Part shown: piece by piece, positions 7,946-16,649 of the stretch
Position numbering within the stretch: position 1 is the first letter of the stretch
Layout: each line of letters opens with the position of its first letter
NCBI RefSeq assembly: GCF_900142075.1
Contig: NZ_FQZO01000016.1
Coordinates: 1 to 32,847 of the forward strand
Reading direction: 5' to 3'
Source of the DNA: Clostridium amylolyticum
GTDB lineage: Bacteria; Bacillota; Clostridia; Clostridiales; Clostridiaceae
DNA: 32,847 nt
The notes under the pieces: generated by a model
The model's input: the letters and a program-made list of their open reading frames with translations, nothing else
What the model was told of the DNA's origin: nothing
Database searches by the model: none
Translations under genes and position numbers: made by a program

Positions 7946-9040
7946 TTAATTTTTTTCTAATTTCTTATCTATAATATCCTCTACTAAAGTTCTAATCACT
8001 GCTACAAAAGGCACTCCTAGCAGCATTCCCATGACTCCAAATAGTCCACCACCTACAACTACGGCAAAAATAATCCATAAAGGGCTTAAACCAACTTGAT
8101 CCCCTAAAATCTTAGGACCTAGGTACCAGCCATCAAACTGCTGTAGTATAAATATTACAATAACCACCCAGAAAGCTTTTACAGGGCTAACAAAAATTAC
8201 TATAATACCTCCAAATATCATGCCTATGAAAGGGCCGAAATAGGGGATCATGTTGGTTATACCCACAATTATGCTAATTAAAACGGCAAAGGGTGAGTTT
8301 ATTAAGGTTAGAAGTACTAGACACAGCACTCCAATAATGGCAGAATCTATACATTTACCTATTATGTACTTAGAAAAGATAAGGTCAACTTCTGAACCGA
8401 ATTGTATAAATTGCTCACCTTTTTCCCTTCCTAACATTGCATAAATACCTCTTTTTAATGAAGTTATTATCTTTTCTTTATCCAAAAGCATATAGCTAGA
8501 GATAAGCAAACCTATAATAAATTTGAAAAATCCAGATGTGAAGTTAATAACAGTGGTTATAGCCACATTTAGTCCGCTTTCTAATCTATTTCCAAATTTC
8601 TGAACAAACTCAGTAAGATTGGTTCTTAAATAATTTGAAACTTCTTGATTTTCAATAAAGCTTAGTTTTTCAGAATTATCATTTAAAAACTTTTCTGTTA
8701 CACTTACGTATTTAGGTATGTCCACCACTATTTGCTTCACGTTATCAAAAAGCTTTGGAGTTACTATGCCTATAGTAAAGGATAAAACCCCTATTAAAAT
8801 TAAGTAAACTATCACTAAGCTCAATCTTCTATTAATTTTAAATCTTCTTTCAAAGTATTTCACTTGAGGATTTAAAAAATAAGCTATGCCAAAGGCCCAT
8901 AAGAATGGGGATATGAGGGAGATGAAAATTTTAAGAGATTTTGTAACTCCGTCAATATTATCTATGAGTTTATAAGCTAAAATAGATATTATTATAATGG
9001 GTAGAACCCTTAAATAAGGAATTTTTTTATTTTCTTTCAT
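7946..9040 (-). CDS. AI-2E family transporter (PerM/YtvI/TqsA type membrane protein)
   Basis: This 364-aa membrane protein begins with two hydrophobic segments (about 12-60), has a third near 75-95, then a hydrophilic segment (100-150) and a cluster of helices from about 155 onward. Family marks are the LISPFLWAFGIAYFLNP region near the start, ITNMIPYFGPFIG in the middle and DGWYLGPKILGDQVGLSPLW toward the end. Members have been linked to export of autoinducer-2 or to ion/Na+ transport, so the substrate here is unknown. AAGGAGA precedes the ATG. It is a single gene, convergent with the P-type ATPase and divergent from the sensor kinase. Confidence 0.88.
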   Translation of the reverse strand: MKENKKIPYLRVLPIIIISILAYKLIDNIDGVTKSLKIFISLISPFLWAFGIAYFLNPQVKYFERRFKINRRLSLVIVYLILIGVLSFTIGIVTPKLFDNVKQIVVDIPKYVSVTEKFLNDNSEKLSFIENQEVSNYLRTNLTEFVQKFGNRLESGLNVAITTVINFTSGFFKFIIGLLISSYMLLDKEKIITSLKRGIYAMLGREKGEQFIQFGSEVDLIFSKYIIGKCIDSAIIGVLCLVLLTLINSPFAVLISIIVGITNMIPYFGPFIGMIFGGIIVIFVSPVKAFWVVIVIFILQQFDGWYLGPKILGDQVGLSPLWIIFAVVVGGGLFGVMGMLLGVPFVAVIRTLVEDIIDKKLEKN

Positions 9041-9074
9041 GAAACTTCTCCTTAAAAGTAAAATTACTTAATTT

Positions 9075-9102
9075 TTAGATGTTATAAATATTTAGCATCT
9101 AA
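9075..9102. promoter_or_regulatory. Inverted repeat in the divergent AI-2E/kinase promoter region
   Basis: TTAGATG (9075-9081) and CATCTAA (9096-9102) are perfect 7-bp arms separated by 14 AT-rich bases. Its place between two divergent starts makes an operator possible, but no known consensus is matched. Confidence 0.25.
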
Positions 9103-9204
9103 TACATGTATTATATCAGATACAGTAGGGGGATAAAATATTATTGTTCTTAAAGGAAATTAAATTTTACTGTCGAATATGAAAATATTATAGGAGGTAA
9201 TAGA

Positions 9205-11265
9205 ATGAAAAATTTAGAGAGTAACTTTACTAGCATTTATAAAGTAAAAAATTTCCATATATACAGTATAATGGTTATTATTTTGTTTGTACCTATTTTT
9301 ATACTTGTAGGAGAAAAGAATATTCTTTTGTTTCATTTTATTATGGAGTTTTTTGTTATTCTCATGTGCTGTAGTATAACTATGATGGTAATAAATACTA
9401 AAGATATTTCAAAGAATAGTTCGTTTAACTTTTTAGGAATATGCTTCGGTATTATATGTGTTTTTGAGTTATCTCATGTTATATTTTACGAAGGTATGAA
9501 TATAATTCCCTATGATACCTCTGATATTTCTTATTTATTTTCTGTGTTTGAAAGTTATATTAGAAGCTTTGCAATTATGGTATTTTTAATGAGCTATTAT
9601 AGAAAATTAGAAGTAAAATCTGTTATTTACATATTTTTATTGATACCGTTAATAATGTTAACTACAATTTTTTTAGGAGTTCTTCCAACAAGCTACATAA
9701 AAGGTTATGGATTTACACAGTTTAAAAGTTTTAATGAAATTATTATTATAGCTATTTTAGCTATAAACATACTTATTCTTCATTTAAAAGCCTATGAAAT
9801 CAACAGAGATACTAGATGGTATATAGGTTTAGCAACTTTGTTTGCCATCTTTTCTAAAGTATTTCAGGCGTTTTATATTAATAAGTATGGTATTTCACCT
9901 ATTTTAACTTATATATTTAAGTTTATTTCAGTATTTTTAGTATATAGGATAGTGGTAAAAAACACTCTTCAGAAACCCTTAGCCCTATTAAATACCATAC
10001 TTTTGCAAAAAAATGAAGAGTTAGAGGATACTATAGAAAAATTAAACTTACAAAATGAAGCATTGAAAAAAATGCAAGAGGAATTGACTATTAAAGAACG
10101 TACTTATACTAATCTTATAGAAAATTTACCTTTAGCAGTAATACTTAGGAATGACACTACTATTTTATTTGCTAATAATAATGCAGTAACCCTGTTTAGA
10201 GCAAAGAATAAAGAGGATATGATAGGTAGAGATATATATGATATAGTTCATCCAGATTATGCACATATAGTAAAGAGGGAAGTGGAAGAGTCTAAAAAAG
10301 GGCATTTACTTATAGACTCTGAGGAAAAAGTTATTGGGCTTGATGGAAAAAGCATAGATGTAGAGATTAGTGCACTTCCAATATATGATAATAATGAAGG
10401 CATTTTCATGGTAGTTTTTAGGGATATTACAGTGAAAAAGTTATCAGAAGCTATGAGGAGGGAACTAAAGGAAGCAAAAGAAAATGAAAGACTTCGTACA
10501 GAATTTTTTGCTAATCTATCCCATGAGTTTAGAACTCCTATCAATGTTATTTATAGTTCTTGTCAACTCATGGATATGTATATAAATAAAGGATCCATTG
10601 AAAATATAGATAAATATAATAAGATAATTAAACAAAATTGTTATAGAATACTGAGGCTTACCAATAATCTTATAGATACCACACTTATAAATGAAGGCTT
10701 TTATAAGGTGAATTGGTATAGGGGAAATATTGTAAGTGTAGTGGAGGACATAGTTATTTCTGTTTCTTCCTATATTGAAGATCATGGTATAGAAATTATT
10801 TTTGATACAGAAGTTGAAGAAAAGCAAATGATATTTGATCCTGAAATAATAGAAAGAATAATTCTTAACCTGCTTTCTAATGCTATCAAGTACAAAAATA
10901 AAGAAAAAGGAATTATAGAAGTAACCATAAAAGATAAAGAAAGCTTTGTAGAAATATACATCAAAGATAATGGTAAGGGAATACCATTAGAAAAGCAAAA
11001 ATCAGTATTTGAGAGATTTACTAGGGTAGACAGCTCTCTTAATAGATTAGAGGAAGGTTCAGGATTAGGATTATACATAGTAAAGTCTTTGGTAAAACTT
11101 CATAAAGGAAATATTTTATTAAATAGTAATGAGAATGAAGGCGCAGAATTTATTATAAATCTTCCAGTGATAGATGCTAAAGAGGAAATTGGCAGTGATA
11201 AGGTTATAGATGCTAGAAGTATAGATGAAAAAATTAAAATTGAGTTTTCTGATATATATGAATAA
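9205..11265 (+). CDS. MASE3-PAS sensor histidine kinase (orphan)
   Basis: This 686-aa kinase has an N-terminal membrane-sensor region of about eight helices (15-265) that resembles MASE3, including CFGIICVFELSHVIFYEGMN. A coiled coil (about 268-300) and a PAS domain (about 300-410) follow. The HisKA box has the phosphoacceptor His440 (NLSHEFRTPIN), followed by the N-box NLLSNAIKYKN (Asn559), G1 DNGKGIP (Asp588) and G2 GSGLGLYIVK. It should autophosphorylate on His440 and pass phosphate to a response regulator. No response-regulator gene is beside it, so its partner is elsewhere. AGGAGG lies seven bases before the ATG. It is a single-gene unit closed by the terminator at 11308. Confidence 0.92.
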   Translation: MKNLESNFTSIYKVKNFHIYSIMVIILFVPIFILVGEKNILLFHFIMEFFVILMCCSITMMVINTKDISKNSSFNFLGICFGIICVFELSHVIFYEGMNIIPYDTSDISYLFSVFESYIRSFAIMVFLMSYYRKLEVKSVIYIFLLIPLIMLTTIFLGVLPTSYIKGYGFTQFKSFNEIIIIAILAINILILHLKAYEINRDTRWYIGLATLFAIFSKVFQAFYINKYGISPILTYIFKFISVFLVYRIVVKNTLQKPLALLNTILLQKNEELEDTIEKLNLQNEALKKMQEELTIKERTYTNLIENLPLAVILRNDTTILFANNNAVTLFRAKNKEDMIGRDIYDIVHPDYAHIVKREVEESKKGHLLIDSEEKVIGLDGKSIDVEISALPIYDNNEGIFMVVFRDITVKKLSEAMRRELKEAKENERLRTEFFANLSHEFRTPINVIYSSCQLMDMYINKGSIENIDKYNKIIKQNCYRILRLTNNLIDTTLINEGFYKVNWYRGNIVSVVEDIVISVSSYIEDHGIEIIFDTEVEEKQMIFDPEIIERIILNLLSNAIKYKNKEKGIIEVTIKDKESFVEIYIKDNGKGIPLEKQKSVFERFTRVDSSLNRLEEGSGLGLYIVKSLVKLHKGNILLNSNENEGAEFIINLPVIDAKEEIGSDKVIDARSIDEKIKIEFSDIYE

Positions 11266-11271
11266 GTGATA

Positions 11272-11298
11272 GGTGCCAGACACGTGACAAGTGACAAA
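11272..11298 (+). repeat. Dispersed 27-bp repeat, copy 1
   Basis: This stretch begins GGTGCCAGACACGTGAC and ends AAGTGACAAA. The reverse complement of 28659-28685 matches it at 25 of 27 positions. It contains two adjacent GTGACAA heptamers. It lies between the kinase stop and the terminator, in non-coding DNA. Confidence 0.7.
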
Positions 11299-11307
11299 TA
11301 GTACTCA

Positions 11308-11337
11308 TTAAAAAACCCCCAGAAGGGGATTTTTTAA
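11308..11337. terminator. Bidirectional terminator between the kinase and the CDP-sugar operon
   Basis: TTAAAAAA-C-CCCC, loop AGAA, then GGGG-A-TTTTTTAA forms a hairpin with one internal C/A mismatch. A-runs and T-runs on either side let it work for both convergent transcripts. Confidence 0.85.
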
Positions 11338-11360
11338 TTAATGAAAGAAAATCTAAAGGT

Positions 11361-12437
11361 TTAGTCTTTCTCATATTCTTCTATTTGATTTAAGCATAAT
11401 TTAGAGAAATCTTCATTCTTATAATTTTTATACCATTCCACTGTTTTTTCTATGGCTATATCTATGCCCCACTTAGGATTCCAATGTAGTTCATATTTAG
11501 CTTTGCTAATGTCTAGACTTAACATATTTGCTTCATGATGAGATTTTGTATAGTTCTTTGAATATTCATAGCTTCCACTGCCATAATAGTTAATGACTTT
11601 TTTTACTACATCCTCTACAGTGGTTATACTTTCACTATATGGTCCAAAATTCCATGCACCAGAGTATTTTTCATGACCACTCAGTAGTTCCCCCCCTAAT
11701 TTAATATATCCGCTAAGGGGTTCAAGCACATGTTGCCAAGGCCTTATGGAAAGTGGATTTCGTATTTCTATGGGCCTATTTTCTTGTAGAGCTTTTATAG
11801 AATCGGGTATTATTCTATCTTTAGACCAATCTCCGCCTCCTATAACATTTCCAGCTCTTACTGTGGCTATTAACTTCTTGTGGGATTTATAATCCTTAAG
11901 GTTTAAAAAAGAATTTCTATAAGAGTCTACAAGAAGTTCTGTACAAGCTTTGCTGCAGCTATAGGGATCGTAACCTCCCAAGGTGTCACTTTCTCTATAT
12001 CCCCACACCCATTCATGATTTTTATAACATTTATCGCTGGTTACTATTATGGCAGCCTTGGTATTTATACATTTTTTAATAGCTTCTAGTACATTTAAGG
12101 TTCCTATAACATTTACTTCATAAGTGTATTTAGGGTTTTCAAAGGAATATTTAACAAGAGGTTGAGCTGCCATATGAAAGACCATGTCTGGAGAATAATT
12201 TTGAAATACTTTAGATAAGCTGTTGCTATCTCTAATGTCTCCTCTAATATCTATAATTTTTTCCTTTGGCACAGAGATATTAAAATTGTCATAATCATTT
12301 ACAGGATCAAGTGAGTATCCTATTACCTCAGCTCCCAGCTTAATTAACCAAAGTGTAAGCCAAGAACCTTTAAAACCTGTATGACCTGTTATTAAAATTC
12401 TTTTATTCTTATATATATCTTTATAGTTACTAATCAT
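11361..12437 (-). CDS. rfbG: CDP-glucose 4,6-dehydratase
   Basis: This 358-aa extended short-chain dehydrogenase has the NAD-binding motif GHTGFKG (18-24), the family signature GHTGFKGSWLTLWL, and a Tyr-x-x-x-Lys catalytic pair in YSCSK. It converts CDP-D-glucose to CDP-4-keto-6-deoxy-D-glucose in the cytoplasm, using the product of the cytidylyltransferase at 16646-17398. The start is ATG at 12437: GAAGGTG lies just before it, whereas the nine extra upstream codons (from 12464) are AT-only and have no ribosome site. It is the last gene of the operon, with a 114-bp gap before it, and ends at the shared terminator. Confidence 0.93.
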   Translation of the reverse strand: MISNYKDIYKNKRILITGHTGFKGSWLTLWLIKLGAEVIGYSLDPVNDYDNFNISVPKEKIIDIRGDIRDSNSLSKVFQNYSPDMVFHMAAQPLVKYSFENPKYTYEVNVIGTLNVLEAIKKCINTKAAIIVTSDKCYKNHEWVWGYRESDTLGGYDPYSCSKACTELLVDSYRNSFLNLKDYKSHKKLIATVRAGNVIGGGDWSKDRIIPDSIKALQENRPIEIRNPLSIRPWQHVLEPLSGYIKLGGELLSGHEKYSGAWNFGPYSESITTVEDVVKKVINYYGSGSYEYSKNYTKSHHEANMLSLDISKAKYELHWNPKWGIDIAIEKTVEWYKNYKNEDFSKLCLNQIEEYEKD

Positions 12438-12551
12438 TTTTGCACCTTCAATTATTATTATCACTATAATTAGTTAGTATATTTTTATATTATTCAGTTA
12501 TATTTCTAAATATATATTCATGACTTTCATTAGCATAATCAGCATTGTGAT

Positions 12552-13529
12552 TTAATTAATTTCTTTAGTATAATAAGAAAGATTTTTTTCGTACCAACTT
12601 ATGGTCTTAGATAAACCTTCTTCTAAGCTTATTTTAGGTGACCATCCTAAAAAAGACTTTATTTTTGAAATATCTGGACAAGGATTCCACATTTCATTTC
12701 TCCTGTAGACAAGAGCCCCGTATTGAGGTTTTAATGAGGAATTTGTAAGCTTATAAATCATATCAACATAATATTTTAGAGGTTTAGAAGCTCCAGTGCC
12801 TACGTTTAGTATTTCATTTTTTAAATTGAAATTTTCTGCACTCATTATCATGGCATCTATTATATTTTCCACATAACAGTAGTCTCTATATTGCTGGCAG
12901 GGGGTAAGACGTACATCCTGGCCCTTTAATATGGAAAGTATAATATAAGAGAAAAACTTATGAGGTTCTTCTCCTTCACCAAATATTCCAAAGGGGCGTA
13001 AAGTGACAATATCCATATGATTTTCAGCAGCTAGCTGATGAGATAAAATGGTGGAGCAAGCTTTTGTGCTGCCGTAAATGCTTGAAGGCTTTACACAAAG
13101 GTCTTCCTTCATCTTTATCTGCATATCACCATATTCGGCACAGCTCCCCATGTTTATAATCTTTTTACAGTCCACATATTTTAAAGAGTTAAAAATATTT
13201 AAAGTCCCCATTATATTAATGTTTCCCGCCTTAATATAATCTTTTTGTGCGGAATCTACTCCATAGGCTGCAAGATGAAATATATAATCTGGGGCTATGG
13301 TTTTTATACATCTATCTACATCCAAAGGATTGGTGATGTCTCCATTAAAAAAACTAATTTTATCAGTATGGTCTTTTATCCTCCAGATATCAGTACCGGG
13401 TCTTTTAAAAACGAATACCCTAGCATTTAAAGATAAAAGCCTTTTTACTAAATGAGATCCTATAAAGCCACAGCCCCCGGTAATTAAAATTTTTTTGTTT
13501 TTAAGAGAATTTTTTTCGGTATATTTCAT
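12552..13529 (-). CDS. NAD(P)-dependent sugar epimerase/reductase (extended SDR)
   Basis: This 325-aa protein has the nucleotide-binding motif GGCGFIG (18-24), the HLAA motif (85-88), a Ser in MGSCAEYG and the catalytic YGSTK (152-156). It belongs to the NAD-dependent epimerase/dehydratase family. Lying beside rfbF and rfbG, it probably acts on CDP-4-keto-6-deoxyglucose, for example as a 4-keto reductase of the RfbJ kind or an epimerase. The exact reaction cannot be read from sequence. AGGAGG precedes the ATG, 36 bases after the preceding gene. Confidence 0.85.
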   Translation of the reverse strand: MKYTEKNSLKNKKILITGGCGFIGSHLVKRLLSLNARVFVFKRPGTDIWRIKDHTDKISFFNGDITNPLDVDRCIKTIAPDYIFHLAAYGVDSAQKDYIKAGNINIMGTLNIFNSLKYVDCKKIINMGSCAEYGDMQIKMKEDLCVKPSSIYGSTKACSTILSHQLAAENHMDIVTLRPFGIFGEGEEPHKFFSYIILSILKGQDVRLTPCQQYRDYCYVENIIDAMIMSAENFNLKNEILNVGTGASKPLKYYVDMIYKLTNSSLKPQYGALVYRRNEMWNPCPDISKIKSFLGWSPKISLEEGLSKTISWYEKNLSYYTKEIN

Positions 13530-13565
13530 ACAGTTCCTCCTGCTTCTGTATAGACAAATACTGCT

Positions 13566-15440
13566 TTACTCAGAAAATCTATAGTGATTAGCAGCTCTGC
13601 TTTTGTCGTATTCAGGAATTATTAAAGCACCTGGATCTATAGATTTTGAAGATAGTTCCTTCATTGCATCTTTTAGTGCTTTAATATAGGGTTTATAAAT
13701 AAAGTCCACCATTTTACCATCTACAAACCAGTTTGACCATCTCCAAAGGTCGAATTCATTTTCATTAAATATGGTTAAGCAGCAAAAGTGATAAGCTATT
13801 AACTCAAAATCTTTAATATAAACCTTACTTAAGTCCAGATTAATATTATTTTTTGCATTCCACACCGCTGCATCAATACCTAGATGGGTATTGATCTTTA
13901 TGCCTTTAAAAAGTTCTGGTAATTTATCCAAATACTTTTGATCTCCCCATCTATCTTGTAAACCTTGTTCAGAAGAGCACCATTCTAAGCATCTTTCTCT
14001 CCACCAGCTTAAACACTGTAAAGCATTTGAGTCATTTTTAAAGCCAATTAATCCTGCTTGATATTTACCAAACTGCTCTTCCACCCATTCTTTGTCATAT
14101 TGTGGGCATAGAAGTACAGAATGGTCTTTAAATTCATTAAAAATGGGACTACATTCTGAGAAGAAGAATAAATCTCCATCTAAAAATATTATAGAAGGAA
14201 TGTCTCCATAAGTTTTTAATAAATACAGTATCCAGGAAGACTTTATAGTCCAGCAGTACTCGCTAGGACTTCGCTGTCCCTTTACGGATAATAGTTGGGC
14301 ATCTTCTACATTGCTTACTGGAATTAAGGTTACATTATTTAAATTCATGTTTTTTAATACATTCATTGAATAGTCATCCATACAGCAAATCCAGAGATGA
14401 AAATCTTTTTCATATTTTTTTATGGAGTTATACATAGCAAGTACTTTTATTAAATAATCTTTTCCCATGAGAGTACAGAAGTTATATTTCTTCATGGTTG
14501 GGATGGTGTTGAGTTTATAATAGTTTTTTATATATTGATTGGAAGTAGGTTTTATTGATTTTTCGTAAAAACTACTGTCAAAGGAGGCTACAAGCCTACT
14601 TGAATCTTGAAGTTTCTTCAGATAGGGAATATAAATCATGTTAATAAGCTTTTTGGGTAGGTTTATAAATACACAAAGATCAAACTCAGAGTCATTATAC
14701 ATAGATAATCCATTATAATGGTAAAAAACTATAGGATTATCATTTATATAAATTTTAGAATTCTTCTCCTCTAAAAAACAGGCATGAGCATACCAAGCTG
14801 TAGTGTTGATACCTAAATTTTTTGATATTTTTACTCCTTTAAAGCGCTGTAACCAGTCTTCGGTATACTTTTGATCACCATATAGCTGATTTTCTACCTT
14901 GTTGTAACACCAATTGATACATTTTTCTCTAAGCCAATATAAAGCCTCTATTCCGTTGTCATCCCTTTTAAAGGCCATAAAGCCTCCGTTGTATTGACCA
15001 TATTGAATGTACCAGGGCTCATTATCTTGAATGTAAAACCTTTCCCTGGTAAGCATTATAGAAGCGTCTTGGAACTCTTCAAAGATAGGTTCAACACTAG
15101 AAAAAAACTCTATATCAGCATCTATATAAATCATGTGTTGTAAGGTGGGATATTTATCAAATAAATATAATATTATAGAAGACTTTATGGTCCAAGCATA
15201 TTCTTTTTCATTTCTTGTCTTTTTAGCGGAAGACAATGCTTTATCGAAAGATTCTATATCTTTCAGACTTGTTATCACCACATTGTCTAATTTCATGGCT
15301 TCTAATATGCTTTTAACATTATCTTGCATACAAATCATATATAAAGCGAAGTTATCATCATGTTCTTTTAGGGAGTGATATAATATCAAACCCTTATAAA
15401 GTGAATCATTGCTTAAAATTGTACAGTAATTGTGCAGCAT
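13566..15440 (-). CDS. Tandem double-domain glycosyltransferase-like protein (GT-A fold, DxD)
   Basis: This 624-aa soluble protein consists of two homologous halves (about 1-310 and 315-624). Each starts with a YNFCTL/HNYCTIL strand and carries a DxD metal/nucleotide-sugar motif: Asp107-Ala-Asp109 (YIDADIEFF) in the first and Asp421-Gly-Asp423 (LDGDLFFF) in the second. Each also has a GDQKY motif and a GI(N/D) strand near its end. This resembles GT-A transferases of the GT8-like, nucleotide-diphospho-sugar type. The second half is closer than the first to the neighbouring 400-aa protein. It probably transfers sugars, perhaps the CDP-sugar made by this operon, but acceptor and linkage are unknown. 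SD AGAGAGG overlaps the stop of the preceding gene. Confidence 0.75.
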   Translation of the reverse strand: MLHNYCTILSNDSLYKGLILYHSLKEHDDNFALYMICMQDNVKSILEAMKLDNVVITSLKDIESFDKALSSAKKTRNEKEYAWTIKSSIILYLFDKYPTLQHMIYIDADIEFFSSVEPIFEEFQDASIMLTRERFYIQDNEPWYIQYGQYNGGFMAFKRDDNGIEALYWLREKCINWCYNKVENQLYGDQKYTEDWLQRFKGVKISKNLGINTTAWYAHACFLEEKNSKIYINDNPIVFYHYNGLSMYNDSEFDLCVFINLPKKLINMIYIPYLKKLQDSSRLVASFDSSFYEKSIKPTSNQYIKNYYKLNTIPTMKKYNFCTLMGKDYLIKVLAMYNSIKKYEKDFHLWICCMDDYSMNVLKNMNLNNVTLIPVSNVEDAQLLSVKGQRSPSEYCWTIKSSWILYLLKTYGDIPSIIFLDGDLFFFSECSPIFNEFKDHSVLLCPQYDKEWVEEQFGKYQAGLIGFKNDSNALQCLSWWRERCLEWCSSEQGLQDRWGDQKYLDKLPELFKGIKINTHLGIDAAVWNAKNNINLDLSKVYIKDFELIAYHFCCLTIFNENEFDLWRWSNWFVDGKMVDFIYKPYIKALKDAMKELSSKSIDPGALIIPEYDKSRAANHYRFSE

Positions 15441-15446
15441 GTTTAC

Positions 15447-16649
15447 TTACCTCTCTTTACAATTGTATATGAGTTTTGATGAATATATGGATTGTTCTTT
15501 TTTCTCAGTACTATCCATAGGTTTTTGTAAATCTTTTGCTTTATCCTTATTAACTTGGACATTTACATTGGAAGTGATATCTTCATTAACTTTAATATTT
15601 ACATTGGTTTTTATATCCTCTGTATCTGTAGTAAGGTTCTTAGTTATTACTCCTGTATTATTAAATCTAAAATAGGTTTTTGCTTTTTGTGGAGAATTAT
15701 TGGAGAATAATAATTTTACATCTATTTTTGAGTGATCTTTAAGATAATTAATTATTTTTTGGAGCCTTTGTATATAAACTATATAGATATTATCTTTTAT
15801 AACATCTCTTATGGACAATTTATCAAAAGTCCATAAATCATATTCATTTTCATTGATTATTGAAAGGCAGGCAAAGTGAAAACATATAAGCTTATAGTCT
15901 TCGATGTACACTTCATTGCCCTTGACATATATATTGTAATTATTATTGTAAATACTGTTCCATGGTGCTGCATCCACACCTAGATTTTCACAAATATAAA
16001 CATCTTTAAAAAGCTGAGGAATTTTATCTAGATATTTTTGATCTCCAAATCTTTCGCGTTCAGGTTCAGCGGTGATATAACACCATTCTAAACATCTTTG
16101 ACACCACCATTTAACAGCATTTAATCCATCCTTAGCAGTATTAAAACCTACAAATCCTGCTTGATAGTAGCCATATAATTTATGCACCCATTCTAAGTCC
16201 CTTTGAGGGCATAGCAATATTGAGTTAGATAATAGTAAATTAAAGATGGGTGTGGGATCAGAGAAGAAAAATATGTCACCATCACAATATATCAATGCTT
16301 GGACAGAGTAATTATCTAATATATGCTTTACTATAAAAGGTTTTAGTGTCCAACAGTATTCATTTTTCTTTCTTAACTTTTTAGCATTTAATAAATCAGT
16401 AGTTTCGATTTCCTTTACTTTAAATAAAGTGACATCTCCTAAGTTTAAGCCTTTAACTATAGAGTATATATCCTCATCCAAGCAGCATATCCACAGATGA
16501 AAGTTAGGACACTTTTCTCTTAAAGAAGAGTATAAGGCTAAGACTTTTAAAGTATACTCTTTGCTTCCTAAAGTACAAAAATTACATCTGCTTTCTTGTG
16601 AAGATGAAACTGGTGTATTCTCAATTTTAATAAACTCATTCATATTCAT
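15447..16649 (-). CDS. Glycosyltransferase-like protein (single GT-A domain) with low-complexity tail
   Basis: This 400-aa protein has one copy of the domain seen twice in the next gene (about 22-300). It has CNFCTLGSKEY at the start, the DxD motif Asp123-Gly-Asp125 (YCDGDIFFF), and FGDQKYLDKIP followed by LGVDAAPWN. After the shared end motif KAKTYFRFNN come about 70 polar residues that include a twice-repeated 11-residue unit (TNVNIKVNEDI / SNVNVQVNKDK). That tail has no domain I recognise. Its start overlaps the cytidylyltransferase stop by 4 bp (ATGA), so the genes are coupled. It is probably a glycosyltransferase; donor and acceptor are not known. Confidence 0.75.
   Translation of the reverse strand: MNMNEFIKIENTPVSSSQESRCNFCTLGSKEYTLKVLALYSSLREKCPNFHLWICCLDEDIYSIVKGLNLGDVTLFKVKEIETTDLLNAKKLRKKNEYCWTLKPFIVKHILDNYSVQALIYCDGDIFFFSDPTPIFNLLLSNSILLCPQRDLEWVHKLYGYYQAGFVGFNTAKDGLNAVKWWCQRCLEWCYITAEPERERFGDQKYLDKIPQLFKDVYICENLGVDAAPWNSIYNNNYNIYVKGNEVYIEDYKLICFHFACLSIINENEYDLWTFDKLSIRDVIKDNIYIVYIQRLQKIINYLKDHSKIDVKLLFSNNSPQKAKTYFRFNNTGVITKNLTTDTEDIKTNVNIKVNEDITSNVNVQVNKDKAKDLQKPMDSTEKKEQSIYSSKLIYNCKER

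Noticed and set aside
12438..12464. Upstream ATG extension of rfbG
   Set aside because: The nine extra codons are low complexity (MIIIIEGAK), lack a ribosome site and contain the GAAGGTG that serves the ATG at 12437.
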